From DASUPK01 sp963795665 (GTDB taxonomy: Bacteria > Actinomycetota > Thermoleophilia > Solirubrobacterales > 70-9), in assembly GCA_963795665.1 (NCBI GenBank), contig CAWCIP010000014.1, positions 186,001 to 250,000 on the forward strand: 64,000 nucleotides of DNA, given 5' to 3'. The position numbers were made by a program, and so were the translations under genes. The notes beneath the pieces are model-generated. The model was not told where the DNA came from. It was given only the letters and a program-made list of their open reading frames with translations, and did not search any database. Below, piece after piece: positions 10,341-19,161 of the stretch. Each line of letters opens with the position of its first letter. The stretch's first letter is position 1.

Positions 10341-11620
10341 GAGTCCTCGTCGTCGGAGGCGGTGGGCGCGAGCACGCGATCATCCGTGCCCTCGCCCGGT
10401 CCACTCAGAAACCTGAGTTGCTCTGCGCTCCCGGGAACGCCGGGATTGCCCAGGAGGCCCGCTGCCTCGAGGTCGGCGCCGAGAGCGTCGACGCCCTGGT
10501 CGCCGCCGCCCGCGACGAGAAGGTCGACCTGGTGGTCGTGGGCCCCGAGGCGCCGCTGGTTGCGGGGCTGGTCGACGCGCTCGAGGGAGAGGGCATCGCC
10601 GCCTTCGGGCCGAGCGGCGAGGCCGCCCGGCTCGAGGGGTCAAAGCTCCATGCCAAGGAGCTGATGATCGAGGCCGGGGTTCCGACCGCGGCCCATACGG
10701 TCCTGCGGACGGGGAAGGAGGCGCTCGATCAGATTGCGTCCGCTTCATACCCCGCCGTGCTCAAGGCCGACGGCCTGGCCGCCGGCAAGGGGGTGATCAT
10801 CTGTCCGTCCGAGGCCGAAGCGCGCGAGGCCGTCGGCGTGTTCTTCGACGAACGGCGCTTCGGTGAAACCGAGGTGGTGATCGAGGAGTTCCTGGAGGGC
10901 GAGGAGCTCTCGCTGCTCGCCCTCTGCGACGGGGAGAACGTGCTCCCGCTCGCGCCCGCCCAGGACTACAAGCGAATAGGTGACGGCGACGAGGGCCCGA
11001 ACACGGGCGGCATGGGCAGCTACTCGCCAGTGCCGGGTTTCGATCGCGCCGAGACCGAGCGCATCGCCGATCTCGTCCACCGCCCGATCGTCGAGGCGAT
11101 GCGGGGGCGCGGCACTCCCTTCCACGGGGTCCTCTACGCGGGCCTCATGCTCACGGAGGGCGGGCCCAAGGTGCTCGAGTTCAACGTCCGCTTCGGGGAC
11201 CCGGAGACCCAGGCCGTCCTGCCCAGGCTGCGCTCCGACCTGCTCTCCCTCTGCCTCGCCTCGCGCGAGCCGGGTGGACTCGCCGGCGTCGACGCCGAGT
11301 TCGGTGACGACTGGGCCGTGACCGTCGTGCTCGCCTCCGCCGGCTACCCCGCCTCGTCCTCGAAGGGCGACGCGATCGCCGGACTGGATCAGGCGGCGGC
11401 GGTCGAAGGCGTAGAGGTGACCCATGCCGGCACGGCCCGCGCCAACGGCGACGTGGTGACGGCCGGCGGCCGCGTGCTCAATCTCACCGGGCTGGGGCCG
11501 ACGGCTGCTGACGCCCGCCGCCGCGCATACGATGCGGCCAAGCTGATCAGCTTCGAGGGGCGGCAGATGCGTACTGACATCGCAGCGCGCGCGGAACTGA
11601 CAACGGAACGGAGGAGCTGA
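10337..11620 (+). CDS. purD: Phosphoribosylamine--glycine ligase (GAR synthetase)
   Basis: Step 2 of purine synthesis: joins glycine to phosphoribosylamine using ATP. The 427-residue ATP-grasp enzyme is of normal length and begins RVLVVGGGGREHAI with the N-terminal fold. ATP-grasp motifs include VLKADGLAAGKGV, EEFLEGEELS, GPNTGGMGSYSP and FNVRFGDPETQ. The start is the TTG at 10337 overlapping the previous stop as TTGA; an in-frame reading upstream gives no PurD sequence. The purE start overlaps the purD stop (TGATG). Confidence 0.95.
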   Translation: MRVLVVGGGGREHAIIRALARSTQKPELLCAPGNAGIAQEARCLEVGAESVDALVAAARDEKVDLVVVGPEAPLVAGLVDALEGEGIAAFGPSGEAARLEGSKLHAKELMIEAGVPTAAHTVLRTGKEALDQIASASYPAVLKADGLAAGKGVIICPSEAEAREAVGVFFDERRFGETEVVIEEFLEGEELSLLALCDGENVLPLAPAQDYKRIGDGDEGPNTGGMGSYSPVPGFDRAETERIADLVHRPIVEAMRGRGTPFHGVLYAGLMLTEGGPKVLEFNVRFGDPETQAVLPRLRSDLLSLCLASREPGGLAGVDAEFGDDWAVTVVLASAGYPASSSKGDAIAGLDQAAAVEGVEVTHAGTARANGDVVTAGGRVLNLTGLGPTAADARRRAYDAAKLISFEGRQMRTDIAARAELTTERRS

Positions 11621-12084
11621 TGCCCGAGGGCGATGTTGTCGAGACGATGCCCCAGGTCGAGGAGGCGTTCGAGGAGATCGATGTCGACGCTCCGCTGGTC
11701 GGGATCATCATGGGCTCGAAGAACGACAAGCCCAAGCTGCAACCCGCCGGCGAGGCGCTTCAGGACCACGGCATCCGCTACGAGGTGCGGGTTCTCAGCG
11801 CCCACCGCGATCCGGAGGCGACGAGCGAGTACTGCAGCAACGCGCGCATGCGCGGCCTGAAGGTGATCATCGCCGGCGCCGGAATGTCCGCCGCGTTGCC
11901 GGGCTTCGCCGCCTCGCAAACGGACCTGCCCGTGATCGGCGTGCCGATCTCAGGCAAGACGCTGGGCGGCCTGGACGCCCTGCTCTCCGCCGTTCAGATG
12001 CCGCCGGGCGTTCCGGTCGGCTGCGTGGCGATCGACGGGGCCAAGAACGCCGGCCTGCTCGCCGTCCGGATCATCAACGCCTAG
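11620..12084 (+). CDS. purE: PurE-family AIR carboxylase / N5-CAIR mutase, divergent
   Basis: A 154-residue protein with the PurE fold: VGIIMGSKNDKPKLQPAGEA, VRVLSAHRDPEAT, KVIIAGAGMSAALPGF, LPVIGVPI, LLSAVQMPPGVPV and NAGLLAVRI. The family makes CAIR either from N5-CAIR (class I, with PurK) or directly from AIR and CO2 (class II). Several usual class I residues differ: GSKSD is GSKND, SAHRTP is SAHRDP and GGAAHLPG is GMSAALPG, so the second conserved His is missing. No purK is present in the window. The frame is intact, so these are real substitutions rather than an indel. It is the last gene of the GYD-purD-purE operon; its end overlaps the convergent LysR gene by 11 nt. Confidence 0.85.
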   Translation: MPEGDVVETMPQVEEAFEEIDVDAPLVGIIMGSKNDKPKLQPAGEALQDHGIRYEVRVLSAHRDPEATSEYCSNARMRGLKVIIAGAGMSAALPGFAASQTDLPVIGVPISGKTLGGLDALLSAVQMPPGVPVGCVAIDGAKNAGLLAVRIINA

Positions 12085-13009
12085 CGACACGCCGCTGCAG
12101 CTCAGTTGCGAGCTCGGTCGCGACGTCGTGCAACAGCTCGGCGAACTCCCTGACGTGCGGCGGCTCGTCGTTCGCCCTCCTCGCCACGAGCACCGCGCGG
12201 CTGACCGGCCGCTCGCTGCGGATCCGCACAAGGGCAACATCCGGACGCACGGCGTCGGCTGCGAGGCCGGGAACGAGCGTGACCCCGAGTCCCGCGGCGA
12301 CCAGGCCCAGCTTCGCGGTCCACTCCTTCGCGATCAGCTCGACCTTCGGTTGCCACTCCGCCCACTGCCACGCGCCCAACATCGAGTCGCTCGCCTTCGG
12401 GCTGCCGGCGATCCAGCGCTCGGAGGCCAGGGCGTCGATGTTGACGGTCCGCCGCCTCGCCAGCGGGTGGTTGAAGCCCACCGCAAGCAGCAGCGGATCG
12501 TCGATCAGATGCTCCAGGGTGACGCGGTGATCGCGTGGCGCCTGCCGCTGCGGCAACACGCTGATCACCGCCACGTCGGCGGATCCCGAGGTCAGGCGCC
12601 GGATCTGGGAGGAGGTTCCACCCTCGCGGAGGGAGGCATCAACGCCGGGGTGGCGCTCCCTGAAGGCCCGCAAGGCCCGCGGCAGGAGCGCCGCGACGGC
12701 AGTGGGAAATGCCCCGACCCGCAGCCTGCCGCCGGCGAGCTCCGACATCCCTTCGAGCTCGCGCTGTGCTGCATCGACCTCGTCGAGCACTGCGTCCGCC
12801 CGGCGCAGGAGGGCACCGCCGGCATCGGTCAGGCGAACGCCGCGCGCCGTTCGCTCGAAGAGCGCGGTGCCCGCTGCGCTCTCGAGGCCCGCCACCTGTC
12901 GTGAGACGGCGGACTGGGTGTAGCCGAGCGACTCCGCGGCGGCGGTGAACGATCCTCGGGCCGCGACCTCACGGAGGACCCTGAGCCCGGTCAGGCTTAG
13001 CTCTGCCAT
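12074..13009 (-). CDS. LysR-family transcriptional regulator
   Basis: A 311-residue regulator. The N-terminal winged helix has GLRVLREVAARGSFTAAAESL followed by GYTQSAVSRQVAGLES, and a PBP-like effector domain follows (about 90-300). The ATG at 13009 is chosen over a GTG three codons upstream. It is divergent from a small NTF2-like gene, the usual LysR target arrangement, and tail-to-tail with purE. The start codon lies in the inverted repeat ATGCGT-AAC-ACGCAT (13008-13022), a possible autoregulatory site. The effector is unknown. A second LysR gene at 62443 has a similar DNA-binding domain and the same core promoter layout. Confidence 0.9.
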   Translation of the reverse strand: MAELSLTGLRVLREVAARGSFTAAAESLGYTQSAVSRQVAGLESAAGTALFERTARGVRLTDAGGALLRRADAVLDEVDAAQRELEGMSELAGGRLRVGAFPTAVAALLPRALRAFRERHPGVDASLREGGTSSQIRRLTSGSADVAVISVLPQRQAPRDHRVTLEHLIDDPLLLAVGFNHPLARRRTVNIDALASERWIAGSPKASDSMLGAWQWAEWQPKVELIAKEWTAKLGLVAAGLGVTLVPGLAADAVRPDVALVRIRSERPVSRAVLVARRANDEPPHVREFAELLHDVATELATELQRRVARR

Positions 13010-13026
13010 GCGTAACACGCATGCTA
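13008..13026 (-). promoter_or_regulatory. Candidate LysR promoter and operator
   Basis: The perfect inverted repeat ATGCGT (13008-13013) / ACGCAT (13017-13022) overlaps the LysR start. Read on the minus strand, TAGCAT (13026-13021) lies exactly 11 nt before the ATG and is followed by GTGTT. The second LysR gene has TAGAAT at the same distance, also followed by GTGTT. Confidence 0.35.
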
Positions 13027-13104
13027 GCTGTGATAGATCCTCGCTTGTGTCATTGCTCCGCGCGGCCTACCTTCGCTGCAGTCGAACGCAAGGAGGAACC
13101 CAAC

Positions 13105-13524
13105 GTGGAAGCAGCGGAGAACAAGGCGCTCATGCAGGAGGTCTTCGCCGAGCTCGCGAACGGCAACGGCGGGCCCTTCGTCGACGCTCTCGGCGACGAC
13201 GTCAGCTGGCGGATCATCGGCAGCACGGAGTGGTCCGGCACCTGGGAGGGGAAGCACGCCGTGCAAACGAAGCTCCTCGGTCCGCTCTTTGCCCAGTTCG
13301 CGACGCGGTACCGCAACACCGCCATCCGGCTGATCGCCGAGGACGACTACGTTGTGATCGAATGCCGCGGCGATGTCACCACCACTCGCGGCCAGCCCTA
13401 CGGGAACACCTACTGCTACGTCTGCCGGCTCGATGGAGGCAAGGTGCGAGAGCTGACCGAGTACTGCGACACGGAGCTGCTGACCAAGGCACTGACCCCA
13501 CCGTGGGCCGAGGCAGCGGCTTGA
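13105..13524 (+). CDS. NTF2/SnoaL-like protein
   Basis: A 139-residue NTF2-like protein: NKALMQEVFAELANGNGGPFVDALGDDVSWRIIG, KHAVQTKLLGPL, EDDYVVIECRGDVTT and the terminal YCDTELLTKAL. The GTG start at 13105 follows a clear AAGGAGG site (13090-13096); reading further upstream gives no conserved sequence. The family includes enzymes and ligand-binding proteins, so activity is unassigned. It is divergent from the LysR gene, which probably controls it. A palindromic repeat fills the space between its stop and the purB start. Confidence 0.8.
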   Translation: MEAAENKALMQEVFAELANGNGGPFVDALGDDVSWRIIGSTEWSGTWEGKHAVQTKLLGPLFAQFATRYRNTAIRLIAEDDYVVIECRGDVTTTRGQPYGNTYCYVCRLDGGKVRELTEYCDTELLTKALTPPWAEAAA

Positions 13525-13559
13525 TGCGGCCGCGGTGTCTGTGGCGGCCGGTGATTAGG
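13522..13559 (-). repeat. Palindromic repeat, copy 3 (intergenic)
   Basis: A perfect 7-bp stem, CGGCCGC (13527-13533) with GCGGCCG (13544-13550), and a 10-nt loop. On the minus strand the loop reads CACAGACACC, matching the CACAAACACC loop of copy 2. It occupies the whole gap between the NTF2-like stop and the purB GTG, so it may shape purB translation or act as a transcription stop. Confidence 0.6.
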
Positions 13560-14841
13560 TGATCCCGAGGTACACGCGGGAGGAGATCGGCGCCGTCTGG
13601 ACCCAGCAGCGCCGGATGGAGACCTGGCTGAAGGTCGAGCTCGCGGCCACCGACGCGTGGGCGGCTGAGGGAGCGTGCCGGCGGAGGCCGCGGAGGCGTG
13701 TCGCGAGACGGCCGCGTTCACCGTCGAGGCGGTGGAGGAGCGGGAGAGGACGACGGGCCACGACGTGGCCGCGTTCGTCGACGTCGTCTCCGGCTCGATC
13801 GGGGAGGAGGGGCGCTGGCTGCACTATGGGCTGACCTCGTCGGACGTCCTGGACACCGCCCTGGCGCTCCAGCTCGTCGATGCGGGCGAGATCCTCGTGC
13901 GAGGCGCACGGGCCTACCGGGACGCCCTGGTCGCTCGCGCGAAGGAGTTCGCGGAAACGCTCTGCGTCGGCCGCACGCACGGCGTCCATGCCGAGCCCAC
14001 GACCTTCGGGCTGCGGCTGGCCGGGTTCGCCTTCGAGGCGGACCGGAACGTTCAGCGCCTCGCCAACGCCTTCGAGCAGGCCGCGGTCGGCAAGCTCTCC
14101 GGGGCCGTCGGCACCTACGCCTCGATTCCGCCCGCCGCCGAGGCGCGCGTGATGGAGGCACTCGGGCTGGCGCCGGAGGACATCTCCACTCAGGTGGTCC
14201 CGAGGGACCGTCACTCGGTCGTCCTGGCCCGCATCGCGATCGCGGGCGGCGGCCTGGAGCGATTCGCCACGGAGATCCGCAATCTGCAACGCACCGAGGT
14301 GCGCGAGGTCGAGGAGCCCTTCGGCTCAGGCCAGAAGGGCTCCTCCGCGATGCCTCACAAGCGCAACCCGATCCTGGCCGAGCGAATCTGCGGGCTCGCG
14401 CGGGTGCTGCGCGGCTACTCGCAGGTGGGGCTGGAGAACATCGCCCTCTGGCACGAGCGGGATATCTCGCACTCCGGCGCCGAGCGCGTAGTGCTGCCCG
14501 ACGCGACGATCGCGCTCGACTACATGCAGCACATCGCCACTCGGATCGTCGAGGGGATGACGGTGCGCACCGATCGCATGCGCGAGAACATCGAGCTGAC
14601 ACACGGCGCCCTCTTCAGCCAGCGGGCGCTGACCGCACTGGTCGAATCCGGGATGACCCGCGACGACGCCTACCGGGTCGTTCAGGAGAACGCGCAGCGG
14701 GCCTGGGACGAGGGCACGAGCTTCCGCGAGCTGATCGGCGCCGCCGCGCCCCAACTGGACCTCGATGCCGTATTCGACTACGGCGCCTACCTCGAGCACG
14801 TGCCGGAGGTGCTGGCCCGGCTGGATAGGCTTGAGACGTGA
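13559..14841 (+). CDS. purB: Adenylosuccinate lyase, frame change near 13672
   Basis: Removes fumarate from SAICAR and from adenylosuccinate (two steps of purine synthesis). The N-terminus (IPRYTREEIGAVWTQQRRM to LAATDAWAAEG) is read from the GTG at 13559. The rest (PAEAAEACRETAAF onward) is in another frame. One base appears to be missing between 13668 and 13674, within GAGGGAGCGTG. Joined, the protein has the normal length of about 427 residues and all landmarks: TGHDVAAFVD, HYGLTSSDVLDTA, GRTHGVHAEPT and the fumarase-superfamily signature GSSAMPHKRNP. The gene is essential for purine synthesis, so an indel error is the simplest explanation. The stop overlaps the next start (GTGA). Confidence 0.88.
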
Positions 14842-15143
14842 TCCTCTACACGTGCGGCCAGAAGGAGAAGCACGCCGCCATCGGGCACGCCTGCGGCCGG
14901 GCGGCGAAGGCGCTGGACGAGGCCGGCTACGAGTACGAGATTCGTGACCTGCCCGGTTACCGGATGGCGCCCTGGACCTGGGGGGATCGCCGGCGAGGCC
15001 GCGACGAGGTCAAGGACCTGACCGGGCAGATCAACCTCCCTGTGCTCGCCCTCGACGAGGGCAAGACCATCGTCGGCTCGGGCAAGATCGCCGAGTGGGC
15101 GAAGGCGCACCCAACCATCCAGCCCGAGATCGGCGGCGGATGA
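14838..15143 (+). CDS. Small GST N-terminal/glutaredoxin-fold protein
   Basis: A 101-residue thioredoxin-fold protein consisting only of a glutathione-S-transferase N-terminal-like domain: MILYTCGQKEKHAAIGHACGR, EIRDLPGYRM, then INLPVLALDEGKTIVGSGKIAEWA with the cis-Pro (LPVL). There is no CxxC motif and no C-terminal helical GST domain. It overlaps both purB (GTGA) and purC (ATGA), so it is a fixed member of this operon. A redox or scaffold role beside SAICAR/adenylosuccinate enzymes is conceivable but unsupported. Confidence 0.75.
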   Translation: MILYTCGQKEKHAAIGHACGRAAKALDEAGYEYEIRDLPGYRMAPWTWGDRRRGRDEVKDLTGQINLPVLALDEGKTIVGSGKIAEWAKAHPTIQPEIGGG

Positions 15144-15994
15144 CGAGCTCCCTTGCAGACCTGCGGCTGGCGGCCTCCGGCAAGGTCCGCGAGATCTACG
15201 AGGACGGCGACGAGCTGATCATGGTCGCCTCGGATCGGATCTCGGTGTACGACGTGATCCTGCCGACCGAGATCCCCGACAAGGGGAAGGTCCTCACGCA
15301 GATGTCGCTTTTCTGGTTCGAGCTGACCGGCGACATCGTCCCGAACCACTTCATCTCCGAGGACGTCCCGCCGGAGGCCGCGGGACGCGGCATGCGGGTG
15401 AAGAAGCTCGAGATGTATCCGATCGAGTGCGTCGTTCGCGGGTACCTCTCAGGGTCCGGCTGGAAGGAGTACCGAGAGTCCGGGGCTGTCTGCGGGATCG
15501 AGCTGCCCGAGGGCCTGACCGAGTCCGAGGTGCTCCCTGAGCCGATCTTCACTCCGGCGACCAAGGCGGAACTCGGAGAACACGACGAGAACATCGACTT
15601 CGACCGCGCGGCAGAGATCATCGGCAACCGCCCGCTGCTGGAGGAGCTGCGCCGGATTTCGATCGAGATCTACAAGACGGCGGCCGACCACGCCGCCGAG
15701 CGCGGGATCATCGTCGCGGACACGAAGTTCGAGTTCGGCAGCTCCCCCGGCGCCGAGGTGGTCCTCGGCGACGAGGTGCTGACACCCGACTCCTCACGCT
15801 TCTGGCCCGCCGACGACTACGAGCCCGGCCGGGGCCAGGCGTCCTTCGACAAGCAGTACGTCCGCGACTACTCCGACTCGGTGGATTGGGACCACACCGA
15901 CCCCGGTCCCGAGCTGCCGGACGAGGTCGTGCAGAACACCCGGGCCAAGTACGTCGAGGCATACGAGAAGATCACAGGCAGAAGCCTCGACTGA
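15140..15994 (+). CDS. purC: SAICAR synthetase
   Basis: Joins aspartate to CAIR using ATP. The 284-residue protein has SGKVREIYEDGD, LIMVASDRISVYDVILP, ECVVRGYLSGSGWKEY, IFTPATKAELGEHDENI and IIVADTKFEFG, all characteristic of PurC. The ATG at 15140 overlaps the previous stop (ATGA). A gap of 21 nt separates it from purS, which is otherwise co-oriented in the same pur operon. Confidence 0.96.
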   Translation: MTSSLADLRLAASGKVREIYEDGDELIMVASDRISVYDVILPTEIPDKGKVLTQMSLFWFELTGDIVPNHFISEDVPPEAAGRGMRVKKLEMYPIECVVRGYLSGSGWKEYRESGAVCGIELPEGLTESEVLPEPIFTPATKAELGEHDENIDFDRAAEIIGNRPLLEELRRISIEIYKTAADHAAERGIIVADTKFEFGSSPGAEVVLGDEVLTPDSSRFWPADDYEPGRGQASFDKQYVRDYSDSVDWDHTDPGPELPDEVVQNTRAKYVEAYEKITGRSLD

Positions 15995-16015
15995 GGGCGC
16001 TTGTACCCTGACCCG

Positions 16016-16240
16016 GTGAAGGCCAAGGTCCTGATCAGGCCGAAGGAGGGCATCCTCGATCCGCAGGGGAAGGCCGTCGAGCGGGCGCTCCCCGCGCTGG
16101 GCTTCGAGGGCGTCCACGACGTCAGGGTCGGCCGGCTGGTCGAGCTCGAGACCGACGATCCGAGCAAGCTCGATGCGCTCTGCGAGAAGCTGCTCGCCAA
16201 TCCGCTGATCGAGGACTTCGAGGTGGAGATCGAGAAGTGA
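16016..16240 (+). CDS. purS: FGAM synthase subunit PurS
   Basis: The 74-residue small subunit of the three-part formylglycinamidine synthase (PurS-PurQ-PurL); it bridges PurQ and PurL. Typical features are KAKVLIRPKEGILDPQGKAV, LGFEGVHDVRVGRLVEL and a C-terminal ANPLIEDFEVEI. The GTG at 16016 is preferred; TACCCT lies 6 nt upstream and no ribosome site is visible, so a leaderless internal transcript is possible. It overlaps purQ (GTGA). Confidence 0.94.
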   Translation: MKAKVLIRPKEGILDPQGKAVERALPALGFEGVHDVRVGRLVELETDDPSKLDALCEKLLANPLIEDFEVEIEK

Positions 16241-16908
16241 TCGGCGTCATTCAGTTCCCAGGGTCCTGTGACGAGCGCGATGCGCTTGCGGCGGTGCAGA
16301 GGGTCGGCGACGGGAGACTGGTCTGGCACGAGGAGACGGATCTGTCGGGTCTCGATGGGGTAGTCGTGCCCGGGGGGTTCTCCTATGGCGACTATCTGCG
16401 GGCTGGAGCAATCGCCCGGTTCTCATCCGCGATGGAGGCGGTCGCGCGGTTCGCCGCCGAGGGCGGTCCGGTGCTCGGCATCTGCAACGGCTTCCAGGTC
16501 CTCTGCGAGGCCGGGATGCTGCCCGGGGCACTGCTGCCCAACGAGGGGCTGCGCTTCATCTGCCGGCAGGTCGGGCTGGTCGCGGAGGACTTCCAGGGGC
16601 CGTTCGGTGCGGCCATCGGCTCGGGAGAGAGCCTCTCGATTCCCGTCAAGCACATGAGCGGCCGCTACTTCGCCCCGGAAGAGGAGCTCGACCGGATGGA
16701 GGCCGACGGGCGGATCGCCTTTCGCTACGCGGCCGGTGAGAACCCGAACGGCAGCGTCCGTGACGTAGCGGGCGTCGTCAACGAGGGCGGCAACGTGCTC
16801 GGTCTGATGCCCCATCCCGAGCACGCCGTGGATCCGCTCACAGGGTCCGACGACGGCCTCGCCCTGTTCCGCGCGCTCGCTGCTGCGCCCCAGGCCGCCG
16901 CAGCGTGA
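16237..16908 (+). CDS. purQ: FGAM synthase glutaminase subunit PurQ
   Basis: The 223-residue class I glutamine amidotransferase subunit that releases ammonia for FGAM synthesis. It has GVIQFPGSCDERDA at the N-terminus, the nucleophile Cys in GICNGFQVL, and the His/Glu pair in LMPHPEHA. The GTG start overlaps purS; its end overlaps the purL GTG. Confidence 0.96.
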   Translation: MIGVIQFPGSCDERDALAAVQRVGDGRLVWHEETDLSGLDGVVVPGGFSYGDYLRAGAIARFSSAMEAVARFAAEGGPVLGICNGFQVLCEAGMLPGALLPNEGLRFICRQVGLVAEDFQGPFGAAIGSGESLSIPVKHMSGRYFAPEEELDRMEADGRIAFRYAAGENPNGSVRDVAGVVNEGGNVLGLMPHPEHAVDPLTGSDDGLALFRALAAAPQAAAA

Positions 16909-19109
16909 GCCCCGAGGTCTCCGAGAGCCGCCACCGCGAGCTGGGGCTCACGGACTCCGAGTACGCGCGCATCACCGAGCTGCTCGGCCGCGATCCGAAC
17001 GAGGTCGAGCTGGCGATGTTCTCGCTGCTCTGGTCGGAGCACTGCGCATACAAGCACTCGCGCAAGCTGCTCGCGCGCCTGCCGACCGAGGGCGAGCGGG
17101 TGGTCATGGGCCCGGGCGAGAACGCGGGCGCGGTCGACGTCGGCAATGGACACGCGGTGGCCTTCAAGGTCGAGTCGCACAACCACCCGAGTGCGGTCGA
17201 GCCCTTCCAGGGGGCCGCGACCGGCGTCGGCGGGATCCTCCGCGACGTCTTCGCGATCGGAGCGCGGCCGATCGCCGTGCTCGACTCGCTGCGCTTCGGC
17301 GAGCTCTCCTCCGAGCATTCGCGCTACCTGTTCGAGGGGGCGGTCGCCGGGATCGGCCACTACGGCAACTCGATCGGCGTCCCGACGGTCGGCGGCGAGG
17401 TCTACTTCGAGCCGTCGTACGAGCACAACTGCCTGGTCAACGCGATGTGCGTCGGGCTCGCCAAGACCGGCGAGATGATCCGCTCCGCGGCCGCGGGGCC
17501 GGGGAACCTGCTGGTGATCATGGGCGCCTCTACGGGCCGCGACGGAATCGGGGGCGCTTCGGTCCTCGCCTCGGCGGAGCTCGAGGCCGGCGACGACAGC
17601 AAGCGCCCGAGCGTCCAGATCGGCGATCCGTTCGAGGAGTCGAAGCTGCTCGAGTGCTGCCTCGAGCTGCTGGAGCGGGGACTGCTGGTCTCGCTCCAGG
17701 ATCTCGGCGCCGCGGGCCTGACCTCCTCCGCGGGCGAGATGGCGTCGAAGGGCGAGGTGGGGATCGACATCGACGTCTCCCGGGTGCCGCTTCGCGAGCA
17801 GGACCTCGAGCCGTTCGAGGTGATGATCTCCGAATCGCAGGAGCGGATGCTCGCCGTCGTGGAGCCGGGCCGGCTCGAGGAGGTGGTGGCCACCTGCGAG
17901 CGCTGGCAGACCGGCTCCGCCGCAATCGGCGAGGTGACGGACAGCGGCCACCTGCGGGTTCTCGACGATGGGGTCGAGGTGGGTGACGTCCCGGTCTCGG
18001 CGCTGGTCGACGAGTGCCCGCTCTATGACCTCGAGCCCGAGCAGGCCGGCGTCTGGATGTACGGCAACGAGGGTTCCCTCGACGAGGACGATCCCTCGAA
18101 GGTCCTCCTGGCCCTGCTCGGGGCTCCCAACGTCGCCTCCAAGCGCTGGGCCTTCGAGCAGTACGACTCCGTGGTCGGATCGCGCACTGCCAAGCGGCCG
18201 GAGGCGGCCGATGCGGCGGTCCTGATGCTCCCCGAGAGCGAGCGAGCGGTCGCCGTGGCGATCGACGGGAACGGGCGCCGGGTCGCCTGCGACCCATACG
18301 CGGGGGCGGTCGAGGCGGTGCTCGAGTGCGCCCAGAACCTCGCCTGCGTCGGCGCCGAGCCGCTCGGCCTGACCAACTGCCTCAACTTCGGCAACCCGGA
18401 GAAGCCCAACGTGGCCTGGCAGCTCGACCGGGCAGTGCTCGGCCTCGCCGACGCCTGCCTCGCTCTGCGGGTCCCGGTGGTGGGCGGCAACGTCTCCCTC
18501 TACAACGAGACCGAGCATGGCCCGATCTACCCGACCCCCGTCGTCGGGATGGTGGGGGAGCTGCCCGATCCGGCCAGGGCCGGGGGGCTGGCGCCGCGTC
18601 CGGGCGACCGGCTCGTCCTCGTCGGACCGTTTGCTCCCTCGCTGGCGGGCTCCGAGCTCGCCAAGCAGCGCGGCGAGCTCGATACCGGCCTGCCGCAGCC
18701 CGCCACCGCCGCCGTGGCCGACGCGCTGACCCTGGTCAGAGACCTTGTCCGCGATGGCGTCCCCTCGGCCGCGCACGATGTCAGCGACGGCGGGCTCTCC
18801 TGCGCGCTGGCCGAGATGGCGATCGCGGCGGGGTCCGGTCTCGAGGCGGACCTCGATCCACTCGTCGAGCTGCGCGGCGGGTCTGGTGAGTCGTGCCTAT
18901 TCGGCGAGGGTCCCGGCGGGATCGTGCTCGCGGTCGCGGAGCCGGACCTGGGGTCCGTGATGGAGAGGGCGGAGGGCGCCGGGGTCGAGGCAATCGAGAT
19001 CGGGGCGGCCGCGGGGGACCGGCTCTCGATCGCAGCGGCCGAGCGAGACGTCTCCCTGGCGCTCGCCGATGCCGAGAGGGCATGGCGCTCTCTTGGCGAC
19101 AGCCTCTGA
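16905..19109 (+). CDS. purL: FGAM synthase large subunit PurL (short type)
   Basis: A 734-residue catalytic subunit of the short form that works with PurS and PurQ. It has SEHCAYKHSRKLLA, the ATP-binding stretch VESHNHPSAVEPFQGAATGVGG, GDPFEESKLLE, DLGAAGLTSS, the second-half TNCLNFGNPEKP, and SDGGLSCALAEMA. Length and motif order are normal. It ends the purB-purL operon; a hairpin (19133-19150) follows 24 nt later. Confidence 0.97.
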   Translation: MSPEVSESRHRELGLTDSEYARITELLGRDPNEVELAMFSLLWSEHCAYKHSRKLLARLPTEGERVVMGPGENAGAVDVGNGHAVAFKVESHNHPSAVEPFQGAATGVGGILRDVFAIGARPIAVLDSLRFGELSSEHSRYLFEGAVAGIGHYGNSIGVPTVGGEVYFEPSYEHNCLVNAMCVGLAKTGEMIRSAAAGPGNLLVIMGASTGRDGIGGASVLASAELEAGDDSKRPSVQIGDPFEESKLLECCLELLERGLLVSLQDLGAAGLTSSAGEMASKGEVGIDIDVSRVPLREQDLEPFEVMISESQERMLAVVEPGRLEEVVATCERWQTGSAAIGEVTDSGHLRVLDDGVEVGDVPVSALVDECPLYDLEPEQAGVWMYGNEGSLDEDDPSKVLLALLGAPNVASKRWAFEQYDSVVGSRTAKRPEAADAAVLMLPESERAVAVAIDGNGRRVACDPYAGAVEAVLECAQNLACVGAEPLGLTNCLNFGNPEKPNVAWQLDRAVLGLADACLALRVPVVGGNVSLYNETEHGPIYPTPVVGMVGELPDPARAGGLAPRPGDRLVLVGPFAPSLAGSELAKQRGELDTGLPQPATAAVADALTLVRDLVRDGVPSAAHDVSDGGLSCALAEMAIAAGSGLEADLDPLVELRGGSGESCLFGEGPGGIVLAVAEPDLGSVMERAEGAGVEAIEIGAAAGDRLSIAAAERDVSLALADAERAWRSLGDSL

Positions 19110-19125
19110 GCGCTGCCGCGGTCGA

Positions 19126-19155
19126 TTGATTGACCCGCCTCCGGGCGGGTACGAT
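19126..19155 (+). promoter_or_regulatory. Candidate promoter with hairpin in the spacer
   Basis: TTGATT (19126-19131), 18 nt, then TACGAT (19150-19155). The GTG start of the next gene is 7 nt after TACGAT, which would give a leaderless mRNA. The spacer and the first base of TACGAT form the perfect inverted repeat ACCCGCC (19133-19139) / GGCGGGT (19144-19150), which could be an operator or the purL terminator. Confidence 0.4.
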
Positions 19156-19161
19156 CGTGAC

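Noticed and set aside
16725..18776. A 683-codon open frame opposite purL, and a similar one opposite purF (20572-21975)
   Set aside because: Both lie entirely within strongly conserved purine genes in the sense strand and translate to arginine/leucine-rich, featureless sequence.
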